Origin: DATGIQ01 sp035295665
GTDB taxonomy: Bacteria; Planctomycetota; Planctomycetia; Gemmatales; Gemmataceae
Direction of reading: 5' to 3'
Assembly (NCBI GenBank): GCA_035295665.1
Contig: DATGIQ010000095.1
Location: 1-28,234, forward strand
DNA length: 28,234 nucleotides
Shown: positions 8,264 through 18,915 of the stretch, in pieces
Layout of the letters: the number at the start of each line of letters is the position of its first letter
Numbering within the stretch: position 1 is the first letter of the stretch
The notes under the pieces: generated by a model
The model's input: the letters and a program-made list of their open reading frames with translations, nothing else
Told to the model about the DNA's origin: nothing
Database searches by the model: none
Made by a program: the position numbers and the translations under genes

Positions 8264-10522
8264 TCACGGTGGATGCGCTTCGGAATCCAACAGTTCCAGT
8301 TTGTGTTTCAACTCCTTGTAATGTTCGTCCGTCCTGCGCCGTTTCTCCGCTTCGTATAGTACCAAAGATTTTCGCCACACCCTACGGGCATCGTCGATTT
8401 TTTGCTGACGAAAGTAGACATCGCCCAGGTGATCCCAGACGGTTGGGTCGTCCTCCCCGCGGGTCAGCTCCGTGGCCTTTTCAAGCCAGGTGCGGGCTTC
8501 TTCGAGCTTGCCTCGGCGGAAGAGAACCCAGCCAAGACTGTCCACGAAGGCGGCGTTGTCGGCGTCTCCTTCTATGGTAACAGCGGATCCGATTCTTTTC
8601 TGCTGCCGATCCAGCTCGATTGCCTTGCGGATCAAGCGTTCGGCTTCCTCCAAGTTCTTGCCCTGGTCCGCCCAGAGATAGCCTAGGTTGTTGTTGGCCG
8701 TGGCGTCGTTGGGATCGGCCTGGAGAATGAGCCGAAGCTGCTCCTCGGCCTTGGCGAAATCCCGCATGGCCGTGTACACATTGTGCAAACTATCGCGGAG
8801 GGCACGGACCTGCTCGGGCTGGCCGAATTCCTTGGCCAACGTTTGAGCCAGTGCGATGGCCTGGTCATAGCGTTCGGCCTGGGTCAAGACACTGATCCGG
8901 TTTAGCTGGATATCGAAACGAGTCTCGTCGTTGGCGATCTCAACCGCTCGGTCCGCTTCGGCAATCGCTTCGTCGACTTTGCCCAGGTTGACTAGGGCGC
9001 GAGAAAGATATTGGCGGAAGAGGAGGTGGTTGGTCGCCTGGGCTTGGCTGAGGCCCCGGCGGCAAATCTCCACAACCGCATCATACTTGCGGGCGGTCCA
9101 CAAGACGCGAATCAGGCCGGCATAAACGGCGGCTTCGTGCTGGCGGTCGGCGGCGCGGCCCTCTAGACAACGGCGGTAAAAATACTCGGCCTGCTCGAGC
9201 TGTTGCACACGGGCAGCCAACACGGCAAGGAAGTAGCGCATCTGCGGATGAAGCTCCCGCCCAGCGAGCAGGGCCGTGTGGGCGGCCGGCAAGAGCGACC
9301 GTGTCAGCTCGGCATCTTCACGCAGAGCCGTCAACATGGCTCGGGCCTTGGCGGCAGCCTGGGAGTCGCCGGCAGGTGGGTTGCTGCTCCGGTCCGCTTT
9401 GCTCAGGGCTTCATCGAGCAGGCCGACGGCCCGGTCCGTGGCACGCATTTGCCGATAGAGCGTGAACAGTCCGCGATAGATCTCGGCGGTAGGCGACTGC
9501 TCCGCCAGGGCTTGGTACACCTTTTCTGCACTGGCCGTCTGCCCTGCTTGGCCATATTGGCGGGCCAGGAGAAGCCGCAGCGCATGGTTGAAACCATCAC
9601 GCTCGGCGAATTTCTCCAGTGCCGGCAGGATTTCCTCGGCCCGGCCCAATTGCTCCAGGATCGTACTTCTCAACTCGTAGGCCTCGGCTCCTTGGGGCTG
9701 CGTTTGCAGATACTCGTCCAGATGTCCCAGAGCTTTGGCCGGCTCGCCTTGGGCAACATAGACCTTGGCCAGGTGGTAATTCAGCCGCCGGGCCAAATCG
9801 GGATGCTTGGCCCGGGCCTCGGCAAAGATTTGCAGGGCGCGATCGTAGCGGCGGGCTTGAATGCAAAGCTGGATCATGTGCTCCAGGGTGCTGGACGCCT
9901 CTTTGCCGAGATCCGTATGGTTGGTATCGGCAAGGTCCAGCTCCGTCTGCGGGTCGTCCAGGATGCGCACGACCTCCCGGAAGGCCATCACCGCCTGGTC
10001 GTAATCCTGGGCCTCCTCGCATAGGCTGCCGAGGTCGGACGAAAGCTGGAGGCGGAGGTCGACGTGATCTGCCAGTCCCGGACAAGCCAGGGCATGGACC
10101 AGGGCGGCACGTGCTTCTTTTGGCCGGGCTAGTGTCCGAAGTTGCCGTGCATAAAGCGACCACGTTTCGAAGTCGCCGGGATCGAGAGCGAGCGTTTGCT
10201 GGCAAGTTGTCAGCGCGTCCTCGCTCCGGCCCAGAGCCACATAGAGCGGGATCAAGGCCTTGAGGATGGAAATCGCCTCGGGATCGAGGTGGAGGGCGTC
10301 TTCGAAGGCATGGGTGGCTTCGATGAGTCGATCTTCGTGTTCACGCAGCAAGCCGAGCCCATAGAGTTTGCGGGCTTCCCGGCGGGCCAGGTCTTCGCGT
10401 GTCTGCGGCCGTAGCGGAACGAACGGCTTCCACTCTTCCTCGAGGCTTTGCCCGGCGGCTCCTGACGACCCAAATGCCAGCCAGACGACCCCAAACCAGA
10501 GAAACCGCGTGAGAGCGTGCAT
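8264..10522 (-). CDS. exported tetratricopeptide-repeat protein
   Basis: About 752 residues. An N-terminal signal sequence (MHALTRFLWFGVVWLAFG, ending near AAGQS) is followed by TPR units over almost the whole length, roughly 45-750. The clearest are at ~50-110, ~260-330, ~470-540 and ~590-730, with motifs such as ATANNNLGYLWADQG and AAFVDSLGWVLFRRGKLEEA. It is probably a periplasmic or envelope scaffold for protein complexes; partners are unknown. ATG at 10522 is preferred over GTG at 10534 because AGGAGGTGA overlaps the GTG and sits correctly for the ATG. It lies 81 bases after the HhH-like gene in the nusA operon direction, so it may be cotranscribed. Confidence 0.85.
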   Translation of the reverse strand: MHALTRFLWFGVVWLAFGSSGAAGQSLEEEWKPFVPLRPQTREDLARREARKLYGLGLLREHEDRLIEATHAFEDALHLDPEAISILKALIPLYVALGRSEDALTTCQQTLALDPGDFETWSLYARQLRTLARPKEARAALVHALACPGLADHVDLRLQLSSDLGSLCEEAQDYDQAVMAFREVVRILDDPQTELDLADTNHTDLGKEASSTLEHMIQLCIQARRYDRALQIFAEARAKHPDLARRLNYHLAKVYVAQGEPAKALGHLDEYLQTQPQGAEAYELRSTILEQLGRAEEILPALEKFAERDGFNHALRLLLARQYGQAGQTASAEKVYQALAEQSPTAEIYRGLFTLYRQMRATDRAVGLLDEALSKADRSSNPPAGDSQAAAKARAMLTALREDAELTRSLLPAAHTALLAGRELHPQMRYFLAVLAARVQQLEQAEYFYRRCLEGRAADRQHEAAVYAGLIRVLWTARKYDAVVEICRRGLSQAQATNHLLFRQYLSRALVNLGKVDEAIAEADRAVEIANDETRFDIQLNRISVLTQAERYDQAIALAQTLAKEFGQPEQVRALRDSLHNVYTAMRDFAKAEEQLRLILQADPNDATANNNLGYLWADQGKNLEEAERLIRKAIELDRQQKRIGSAVTIEGDADNAAFVDSLGWVLFRRGKLEEARTWLEKATELTRGEDDPTVWDHLGDVYFRQQKIDDARRVWRKSLVLYEAEKRRRTDEHYKELKHKLELLDSEAHPP

Positions 10523-10603
10523 CTTCCTGATCACCTCCTGCTCCCGATCGGGGAAGCGTGGCGCGTCAGCGGGAATCCTTGGGGCGACGCCCGCCCATCC
10601 CGG

Positions 10604-11311
10604 TCAGCGCGGTTTCGGGCGGTTGATCCGCTCCGCGAAGCCGGAGGCCGTGCCATTCTCTTCGGATTCCGTGCATTCGGGAGCCAGGCCGTCGAATTGC
10701 TCCTCCCATGATGGATCATGGGCCATGGCGCTGATCAATTCGATGAACAACGGCCCCCGGGATTTAGGGATCAGGTGCTCGAGACTGGTGCGCAAGGCTT
10801 CCAAATCATCCTCGCCGCCATCAATCAGTCCGAGCCGGCGGACGACGCGGAGACTGGGCCCGTCAAGGGGAATGGCGTGGCCGCCCAGGGAATGCTGGAT
10901 GACCCAGGAGACCGCATAGTCATTCGCGGCCTGATAGCGGCTCAGTTGCTTGGCGGCCTGCTTGAGTCCCTTCTTGTGGAGGGATTCCAGGTCGAACGAG
11001 AAGGTGGTTTCGAAAACCTCTTGCAGGAAGCTGATGAGTCGGTTGGCGCGGTTTTCGGCATCGGGGATGCTGCCCAACGCTTCTTCGACTTCGCGGGAAG
11101 AGCTGACACGGATTTCATTCCAGTCGAAAAAGCGCTCTTGCAGGTTTCGATAAGCCCGGTCGGCCTGTGCGCGCGTGGCCCCTTCCCGGCAAACGGCGTA
11201 AAGGAATTGTTCCAGCACGAGCCGGGGCTCGGGCTCGCCCGGCTCGTAGCGTTTCTTGAGCGTCGTGAAGATCTGGGTCAACACGCGTTGCTTGTTGGTT
11301 GCAGTCGGCAT
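10604..11311 (-). CDS. degenerate HhH-GPD (endonuclease III-like) protein, function unknown
   Basis: A 235-residue helical protein. The segment YQAANDYAVSWVIQHSLGGH followed by IPLDGPSLRVVRRLGL (~155-195) has the layout of the endonuclease III helix-hairpin-helix and the VDTHVxRVxxRLGL block. The aspartate of that block is kept (LDG). The catalytic lysine of the hairpin (GxGxKTA) is not present, and there is no C-terminal 4Fe-4S cysteine cluster. It is therefore unlikely to be a standard bifunctional glycosylase; a monofunctional or non-catalytic DNA-binding role is possible. ATG at 11311 is chosen over an upstream frame extension to 11380 because that extension runs through the heptamer repeat, and GGTGAG precedes the ATG. 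It lies between rbfA and the exported TPR gene on the same strand. Confidence 0.55.
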   Translation of the reverse strand: MPTATNKQRVLTQIFTTLKKRYEPGEPEPRLVLEQFLYAVCREGATRAQADRAYRNLQERFFDWNEIRVSSSREVEEALGSIPDAENRANRLISFLQEVFETTFSFDLESLHKKGLKQAAKQLSRYQAANDYAVSWVIQHSLGGHAIPLDGPSLRVVRRLGLIDGGEDDLEALRTSLEHLIPKSRGPLFIELISAMAHDPSWEEQFDGLAPECTESEENGTASGFAERINRPKPR

Positions 11312-11331
11312 GGCCGTTTCACTCACCCCGT

Positions 11332-11418
11332 TTGCGATTTTCGATTTGTGAATGCTGATACTTGATTGGCCCGCATGCACCGGTCAAGCGATCAACACTC
11401 CATCCTCAAAAATCAAAA
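11332..11418. repeat. two-arm heptamer element (GATTTTT family)
   Basis: The left arm (11332-11366) holds five 7-base units ending in GAT or GAA (TTGCGAT, TTTCGAT, TTGTGAA, TGCTGAT, ACTTGAT). The right arm (11391-11418) holds four units in the opposite sense, such as CTCAAAA and ATCAAAA. The centre is 24 bases. It fills the gap between the rbfA stop and the next gene's start. It is AT-rich against a GC-rich background. Confidence 0.55.
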
Positions 11419-11422
11419 ATGG

Positions 11423-11827
11423 TTAGGATTCCGATTCCTCTTCTGCCGTTCCGTCAGCAGGCTCCGAATCGACCTTGGGGGCTGACTGGGCCAAGGCCTC
11501 GTTGATCAAGCGACTGACTTCAATACTTTTTTTCACTCCCTGGTCCAAGACGAATTGGATCACCGGCGTGAACCGAGTCTTCAGCCGGCTTGCCAATTTG
11601 GACTGAATAAACCCGGCTGCGTGCCGTAAGCCATGCAAACAGAGCTCTTGCTCCTTCGCTGTCCCCATGACCGACACGTATACCTTGGCATGCTGGAGGT
11701 CCCCGGAAACCTCCGCGCGCGTCACCGTAACGCCCTTGACGCGCGGATCGCGCAATTCGAAGAGGATCGTTTCACTCGCCACCTCGCGAATCACTTCGGC
11801 AACCCGCGCTAACCGATGGGCCTTCAT
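11423..11827 (-). CDS. rbfA: 30S ribosome-binding factor A
   Basis: 134 residues, the usual length. It binds the 30S subunit and helps 16S rRNA 5'-end maturation. The KH-like fold is recognisable from RLARVAEVIREVASETILFELRDPRV near the N-terminus, the VTVTRAEVSGDLQHAKVYVSV strand-helix block (~33-53) and RLKTRFTPVIQFVLDQG (~80-97) before the acidic tail. The start is preceded by GAAGGA at 8 bases. It sits 49 bases after ylxP in the standard nusA-infB-ylxP-rbfA order, so it is expected to be cotranscribed. The acidic tail (EEESES) ends directly at a heptamer repeat element. Confidence 0.95.
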   Translation of the reverse strand: MKAHRLARVAEVIREVASETILFELRDPRVKGVTVTRAEVSGDLQHAKVYVSVMGTAKEQELCLHGLRHAAGFIQSKLASRLKTRFTPVIQFVLDQGVKKSIEVSRLINEALAQSAPKVDSEPADGTAEEESES

Positions 11828-11876
11828 TTCCTGAATCCTTCATCCGCAGGCCGAAGCTCGGAACCGCGGATCGACA

Positions 11877-12155
11877 TTAGACTTCGAGCTGATAATCCAG
11901 CAACTCGGCCACCGGATGACAGCGCAGCGCCTGAACGATCTCGTTCAGGACCGTCCGGATGTGGCCGCTTTCGTTGCTCACCATCGCCAAGCCCAAGACG
12001 GCCAGCTGGCGATGGTCCTGGGCCTCCACCTCCGCTACGGAAACGTTGTAGCGGTTCCGCAACCGATCTTTGATGCTGCGCACTACCTGACGTTTATCCT
12101 TGAGGCTTCGCGATTCCCGCACCAGCAAGCGGACGCGGAGGGACCCTACAATCAT
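11877..12155 (-). CDS. ylxP: YlxP-like DUF503 protein
   Basis: A 92-residue small ferredoxin-like-fold protein of the DUF503 family. It shows MIVGSLRVRLLVRESRSLKDKRQ, then SIKDRLRNRYNVSVAEVEAQD, and ends shortly after YQLEV. The biochemical role is not established; it is commonly found between infB and rbfA, as here, and is taken as translation-linked. Its ATG is 3 bases after the infB stop, with no good ribosome site of its own, so translation is probably coupled to infB. Confidence 0.9.
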   Translation of the reverse strand: MIVGSLRVRLLVRESRSLKDKRQVVRSIKDRLRNRYNVSVAEVEAQDHRQLAVLGLAMVSNESGHIRTVLNEIVQALRCHPVAELLDYQLEV

Positions 12156-12158
12156 GGT

Positions 12159-14975
<2,817 letters not shown>

Positions 14976-14999
14976 ATGCAACTCCTGTACTGTCAATCC

Positions 15000-15131
15000 C
15001 TATGTCCCCCAAAGCTGTTTGTACATTTTAACTACCTTCTGATGCGCGGGAAAGAGAATGTTCCCGATCGTCCGCAGCGGAAACCCCAAATCGCGAACGC
15101 CGCGCACCCGCTTCTGCCCCAACCTACTCAT
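15000..15131 (-). CDS. possible 43-residue basic ORF between nusA and infB
   Basis: The ORF starts at an ATG overlapping the last codons of nusA (ATGAGTAG) and stops 24 bases before the preferred infB start, so it fills the nusA-infB gap. AAGGAGG abuts its ATG with no spacer, which is poor for initiation, although coupling to nusA termination could help. The product is strongly basic (about ten K/R) with a central hydrophobic stretch, TIGNILF. No family is recognised. YlxR and L7Ae-like genes often occupy this position in other bacteria, but this is not clearly either. It could be a chance frame. Confidence 0.3.
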   Translation of the reverse strand: MSRLGQKRVRGVRDLGFPLRTIGNILFPAHQKVVKMYKQLWGT

Positions 15132-16536
15132 CCTCCTTCGCTTCCGCGTGCTTGTCGGGAGTTCGGTCGGCATCGCCAAAGACCTGTTCGGCACTCAGCG
15201 TTTCCTCGGGCTTGCTGGCTACATCGGGGCCAAACAAGCTTTCCAAGGTGGGCTTGGAAGGAGTCGTCGCGGCCGGTGCATCGGCACTGAAGAGATTGGC
15301 GGCCGTGGGACTAGCATCTGGCTGTGCACCCTCCGCCACCGCCTGAGCCCGTGCCTCGGCCTCGGCTTGCTTGGCGAGTCGGGTTTCCTCTTCCACGCGT
15401 TCGGAACCTTCTTCGGCGAAGGCGATGATTTCCTCGGCCTGCTCCTCGGTAATGCCGGCCAGTTCAGCCAATTGGGCCGGTTCCAGGAACGTCAGATCGT
15501 CGTAGGAGAGGAACCCTTCTTCGATGAATGCCTCGACCAGCTCCGCCGTAACATTGGGAAGCTGCCCGAACCAGTTCTCTGCTTTCTCGATCCCTTCGTT
15601 GAGCTCATCATGCGTCATGATCTCGATGTCCCAGCCGACCAGTTTCGAGGCCAGCCGGACATTCTGTCCCCGCCGGCCGATGGCCAGCGAGAGTTGGTCC
15701 TCCTTGACCAGCACGATGGCCCGACCTAGCCGCGGGTAAAGGAACACTTCCTCAATCTGGGCCGGTTGCAGGGCGTTCGGGATCATGACCTGCAACGAAT
15801 CGTTCCAGCGGACAATGTCGATGCGCTCCCCGCCCAGTTCATCGACGATGTTCTTGATGCGGCTTCCGCGGACCCCGACACACGCGCCCACACAATCGAC
15901 CTTGAGATCGATGCTGGAAACGGCGATCTTGGACCGATAGCCGGCCTCCCGAGCCAGGGCCTTGATCTCGATGGTGCGGTCGGCAATTTCGGGGATTTCG
16001 TTCTCGAAGAGGCGGCGGACGAAGTCGGGGTGGGTACGGGAGAGGATAATCTTGACGCGGTGGCCCACCTTGCGGACTTCCAGGATCACGGCTTTGACGC
16101 GTTCACCCACGTGATGGGTTTCTCCCGGAATCTGCTCGCCGCGCGGGAGAATCGCTTCCGATTTTCCCAGCGTGACGGTAGCGGCGCCCCCTTCGAAGCG
16201 CTGGACGGTGCCGTGCACCAGATCGCCCTTCATGGCGGCGTATTCATCGAAGATCGCGTTGCATTCGGCTTCGCGGATCTTCTGGATCATCACCTGCTTG
16301 GCACTCTGGGCGGCGATGCGGCCCAGGAGAGCGGGATCGATGAGCTCCTCGCCCTTTTGGGCCTTGATTTCCCCGGAGTCGCGGTCGATGCTGACAGCGA
16401 TGCCCTCTTCATCACCATAGTGCTTTTCGGTTGCCAACTGCAGCGCGGCTTCGATCCCATCGAAAATGACGTCCTTGGGGATGTTTTTTTCTCGGTGCAT
16501 CAAGTCCACGATCCGCAGCACGTCCGCGCCATTCAT
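15124..16536 (-). CDS. nusA: transcription termination/antitermination factor NusA
   Basis: About 470 residues. It binds RNA polymerase and modulates pausing, termination and antitermination. Visible in order: N-terminal polymerase-binding domain (MNGADVLRIVDLMHREK to ~125); S1 domain (~130-195, VHGTVQRFEGGAATVTLGKSEAILP); KH1 (~225-280, GVRGSRIKNIVDELGGERIDI); KH2 (~290-345, AIGRRGQNVRLASKLVGWDIEI); and one helix-hairpin-helix-like module (~365-410) followed by an acidic low-complexity tail. It begins at ATG 16536, or at the ATG two codons earlier. Neither has a good Shine-Dalgarno sequence, and a heptamer repeat ends 8 bases before the first ATG. It is the first gene of the operon. Confidence 0.95.
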   Translation of the reverse strand: MNGADVLRIVDLMHREKNIPKDVIFDGIEAALQLATEKHYGDEEGIAVSIDRDSGEIKAQKGEELIDPALLGRIAAQSAKQVMIQKIREAECNAIFDEYAAMKGDLVHGTVQRFEGGAATVTLGKSEAILPRGEQIPGETHHVGERVKAVILEVRKVGHRVKIILSRTHPDFVRRLFENEIPEIADRTIEIKALAREAGYRSKIAVSSIDLKVDCVGACVGVRGSRIKNIVDELGGERIDIVRWNDSLQVMIPNALQPAQIEEVFLYPRLGRAIVLVKEDQLSLAIGRRGQNVRLASKLVGWDIEIMTHDELNEGIEKAENWFGQLPNVTAELVEAFIEEGFLSYDDLTFLEPAQLAELAGITEEQAEEIIAFAEEGSERVEEETRLAKQAEAEARAQAVAEGAQPDASPTAANLFSADAPAATTPSKPTLESLFGPDVASKPEETLSAEQVFGDADRTPDKHAEAKEDE

Positions 16537-16550
16537 AGTCATTTGCCAAT

Positions 16551-16635
16551 GTCCGTAGTCCGTAGTCCGTGATCCAAAGTCCATCGCTCATCGTCCGTAG
16601 CTACGGACTACGGACTACGAACCATAGACTGATAA
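16551..16635. repeat. two-arm heptamer element in the nusA leader (GTCCGTA family)
   Basis: Bases 16551-16599 read as seven consecutive 7-base units of the GTCCNNN type (GTCCGTA, GTCCGTG, GTCCATC and degenerate forms). Bases 16601-16635 read as five units in the opposite sense (CTACGGA twice, CTACGAA, then degenerate). The junction contains a 16-base palindrome, and the outer arms are also complementary. In the nusA transcript the element lies just before the start codon and could fold into one long or two alternative hairpins. Confidence 0.7.
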
Positions 16636-16663
16636 ACAAAAAAAGTGGGAGTCGCTCCCACTT
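16632..16663 (-). terminator. Rho-independent terminator of the ABC ATPase gene
   Basis: A perfect 9-bp stem (AAGTGGGAG with CTCCCACTT, 16643-16651 and 16655-16663) has a 3-base loop. Read on the minus strand it is followed by a T-rich run, complementary to the AAACAAAAAAA at 16634-16644. It lies ~50 bases beyond the ABC ATPase stop and upstream of nusA, so it separates the two transcripts. Confidence 0.8.
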
Positions 16664-16696
16664 CGATGCCTCCCAGGCGGGACCGGATTCCCCGCC

Positions 16697-16713
16697 GGGA
16701 GCGCACCGCTCCC
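16697..16713 (-). other. small hairpin at the ABC ATPase stop codon
   Basis: GGGAGCG (16697-16703) and CGCTCCC (16707-16713) form a 7-bp stem with a 3-base loop, directly beside the stop at 16715. It carries the same GGGAG/CTCCC core as the terminator 40 bases away, so the two hairpins may be copies of one repeat. It has no U-tract of its own. Confidence 0.5.
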
Positions 16714-16714
16714 A

Positions 16715-17914
16715 CTAACCCGCGGGCCGGCTACTGTTCAATGCCACCCCGGTCGACCGATCAAACAAATGGGCGTGTTCCATATTAAATATCACATCCA
16801 CCCTCGGTCCCTGCTTCTGGGGTTCTTTCGGCGGCTGCCTGCTGAGCGATTCATCGCCGAAGGCCACGGCTTGCCAGTTCCCCCGGCGAAGGGTAACCAG
16901 GCTCGTATTTCCCAGCGGCTCGATCAGCAAGACTTCCATGCACAAGGACGCTTCACCCGGTTGCGGTGCTCCAATGTGGAGGTCTTCCGGTCGAATCCCC
17001 AACGTGACTGCTTTCCCAACATGGCCCCGCCAGCCCTGGACCTTCGTGGACGGCAGTGGGAGGGTCCATTCATCAGTGGCAAAGCACAACCGGCATTCGG
17101 TTCCGACGAGCTGCCCGTCGGCGAAATTCATCGGCGGCCAGCCCAGAAAGCCCGCCACAAAACGGTTCGCCGGCCGCTGGTAAACTGCAAGCGGCCGGTC
17201 CATTTGTTGCACGACACCCTGATCCATCACGGCGACGCGGTCCGCCAAGGTCATCGCCTCAGCCTGATCATGCGTCACATAGATCATTGTGGCCCGAAGC
17301 TGACGCTGTAGCAAGTGCAACTGGTGCCGTAATTCGGCGCGGAGCCGAGTGTCGAGATGGCTAAGCGGCTCATCGAGCAGAAAAACGTCCGGCCGGCGGA
17401 CAATGGCCCGTCCCAAAGCGACCCGCTGCTGCTGTCCTCCCGAGAGCTGTCCCGGGAGGCGATCGAGGATCTCTTCCAATCCGAGCAGGCGCGTTGCGGC
17501 CGCCACCATTTCCTCCGTAACTCCTTCTTGATGTTGGGTTTGAGCGTAGCGAGCCAATCGAAACCAACGCAAGAGGATGCGATGGACCAGACCCCGGCGT
17601 CGGCGCAGGCGTAGACTGATCGAAAGGTTTCGCCGGACATTCAGGTGCGGATAGAGTGTGGACTTCTGGAATACCATGGCCACATCGCGCTCGTGGGGTG
17701 GTAAAGTGTTCACTACTCGACCGCCAATCACGATCTTGCCAGCTGTGGCAGCTTCCAGGCCGGCGATCAACCGCAAGGTGGTTGTCTTTCCGCAACCCGA
17801 AGGACCAACCAGGACCATCAGTTCGCCATCCTCGACGCGAAGGCTCAGATCCCGCACAGCTTCGATGCCGCTCGGAAAGAGCTTGGTCAATCGTTCCAAA
17901 ACAACCTCTGCCAT
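16715..17914 (-). CDS. MalK/UgpC-type ABC transporter ATP-binding protein
   Basis: About 399 residues. It energises import of a sugar or similar solute through a membrane partner. Walker A GPSGCGKTT (~36-44), Q-loop MVFQKSTLYPHLN, signature LSGGQQQR, Walker B VFLLDEPLSHLD and H-loop THDQAEAM are intact. A C-terminal TOBE-like regulatory region follows (~240-395), with GIRPEDLHIG. The helical subdomain has an unusual basic insertion of about 20 residues (RRRRGLVHRILLRWFRLAR) before the signature. ATG at 17914 is chosen because the family starts with this MAEVVLERLTK-like strand; a GTG-type extension upstream is not needed. No permease or binding-protein gene is nearby, so the ATPase is an orphan that may serve several transporters. 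Confidence 0.9.
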   Translation of the reverse strand: MAEVVLERLTKLFPSGIEAVRDLSLRVEDGELMVLVGPSGCGKTTTLRLIAGLEAATAGKIVIGGRVVNTLPPHERDVAMVFQKSTLYPHLNVRRNLSISLRLRRRRGLVHRILLRWFRLARYAQTQHQEGVTEEMVAAATRLLGLEEILDRLPGQLSGGQQQRVALGRAIVRRPDVFLLDEPLSHLDTRLRAELRHQLHLLQRQLRATMIYVTHDQAEAMTLADRVAVMDQGVVQQMDRPLAVYQRPANRFVAGFLGWPPMNFADGQLVGTECRLCFATDEWTLPLPSTKVQGWRGHVGKAVTLGIRPEDLHIGAPQPGEASLCMEVLLIEPLGNTSLVTLRRGNWQAVAFGDESLSRQPPKEPQKQGPRVDVIFNMEHAHLFDRSTGVALNSSRPAG

Positions 17915-17955
17915 CACCCCACCGCCTCGGAAAACCTTGGGAACCGGCAATCTCG

Positions 17956-17961
17956 TATAAA
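17956..17961 (+). promoter_or_regulatory. candidate -10 box for the exported sulfurtransferase
   Basis: TATAAA lies between the divergent ABC ATPase and sulfurtransferase genes, about 67 bases upstream of the latter's start. No convincing -35 hexamer is seen at the normal distance. Confidence 0.25.
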
Positions 17962-18027
17962 ATCAGCATAAAGCCTAACGACGGCAGTATGAATGTGAAA
18001 CCCAACTCGGTGCCCCGGGGTGAAGCG

Positions 18028-18915
18028 ATGCGCGTTATTCTTCTCAGCACGATTCTGTTAGCGGCCAATGGAATCACCAACGGCGACGCGGTGTCGGAAC
18101 CAGCTCAATATCCTCGCGCGAATCTCTTGGTGGAGGCTAGCGATCTCGCCAGGCCCGAGTTTGCCAAGGAGTCGCAGATCCTGGATGCCCGCGGCAAGCA
18201 GAAGTATGCCGCAGGGCATATTCCTGGGGCCATCTGGGTTGACGCGATCGGCTGGAACCGGTCGCCACTGACGTCCGAGAATCAAGAGCCCTGGGCGAAG
18301 CGCATCGGCGCGCTTGGTATCGATCCCGATCGCCGCGTGGTTGTCTATGATGACAACGCCAATAAAGATGGGGCCCGGATCTGGTGGATTCTGCGGTACT
18401 TTGGGTTTCGGGATGTGCGTCTCCTCAACGGCGGGTGGCGAGCTTGGCAGCAGAGCGGCGGCCGCGTCTCGACCGAGGAAACGAAGCCATCGCCCCGCAA
18501 GCTCGTATTGTCCCCCGTGGCAGCACGTTTGGCCACCAAGGATCAAGTGCTCGATGCGTTGAAGTCGAAAGATGTGCAAATTGTCGATGCGCGATCGCGC
18601 GGAGAATATTGCGGCGAGGAAGGATCGGCCAAGCGCGGCGGAGCCATTCCGGGCGCCGTTCACCTTGAATGGTTAGAAGTTCTCGACGACAAGAGCCAAC
18701 GCTTCAAGCGTCCCGAAGAGCTGTCGGAGCTGTTCCGGAAGAAGGGCATCACGGTGGATCGGCCCGCCATCACCTATTGCCAGTCCGGAGGACGCGCCGC
18801 CGTCATGGCCTTTGCTCTGGAGCTGATGGGCGACGACCGGGTGCGAAATTACTACAAGAGCTGGGCAGAATGGGGCAACGCCGAAGACACGCCGATCATC
18901 AAACCCCCGAAGTAA
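18028..18915 (+). CDS. exported tandem-rhodanese sulfurtransferase
   Basis: 295 residues: a signal sequence (MRVILLSTILLAANG, ~1-20) followed by two rhodanese domains. The N-terminal domain is at ~35-145 (ILDARGKQKYAAGHIPGAIW, LLNGGWRAW). The catalytic one is at ~165-290, with C251 in CQSGGRA. That loop differs from the CRIGERS loop of the other sulfurtransferase in this window, so the acceptor may differ. Secretion suggests periplasmic sulfane-sulfur or thiosulfate handling. ATG at 18028, with GGGGTGA upstream, is preferred over ATG 17989, which would put polar residues before the signal sequence. It is divergent from the ABC ATPase. Confidence 0.88.
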   Translation: MRVILLSTILLAANGITNGDAVSEPAQYPRANLLVEASDLARPEFAKESQILDARGKQKYAAGHIPGAIWVDAIGWNRSPLTSENQEPWAKRIGALGIDPDRRVVVYDDNANKDGARIWWILRYFGFRDVRLLNGGWRAWQQSGGRVSTEETKPSPRKLVLSPVAARLATKDQVLDALKSKDVQIVDARSRGEYCGEEGSAKRGGAIPGAVHLEWLEVLDDKSQRFKRPEELSELFRKKGITVDRPAITYCQSGGRAAVMAFALELMGDDRVRNYYKSWAEWGNAEDTPIIKPPK

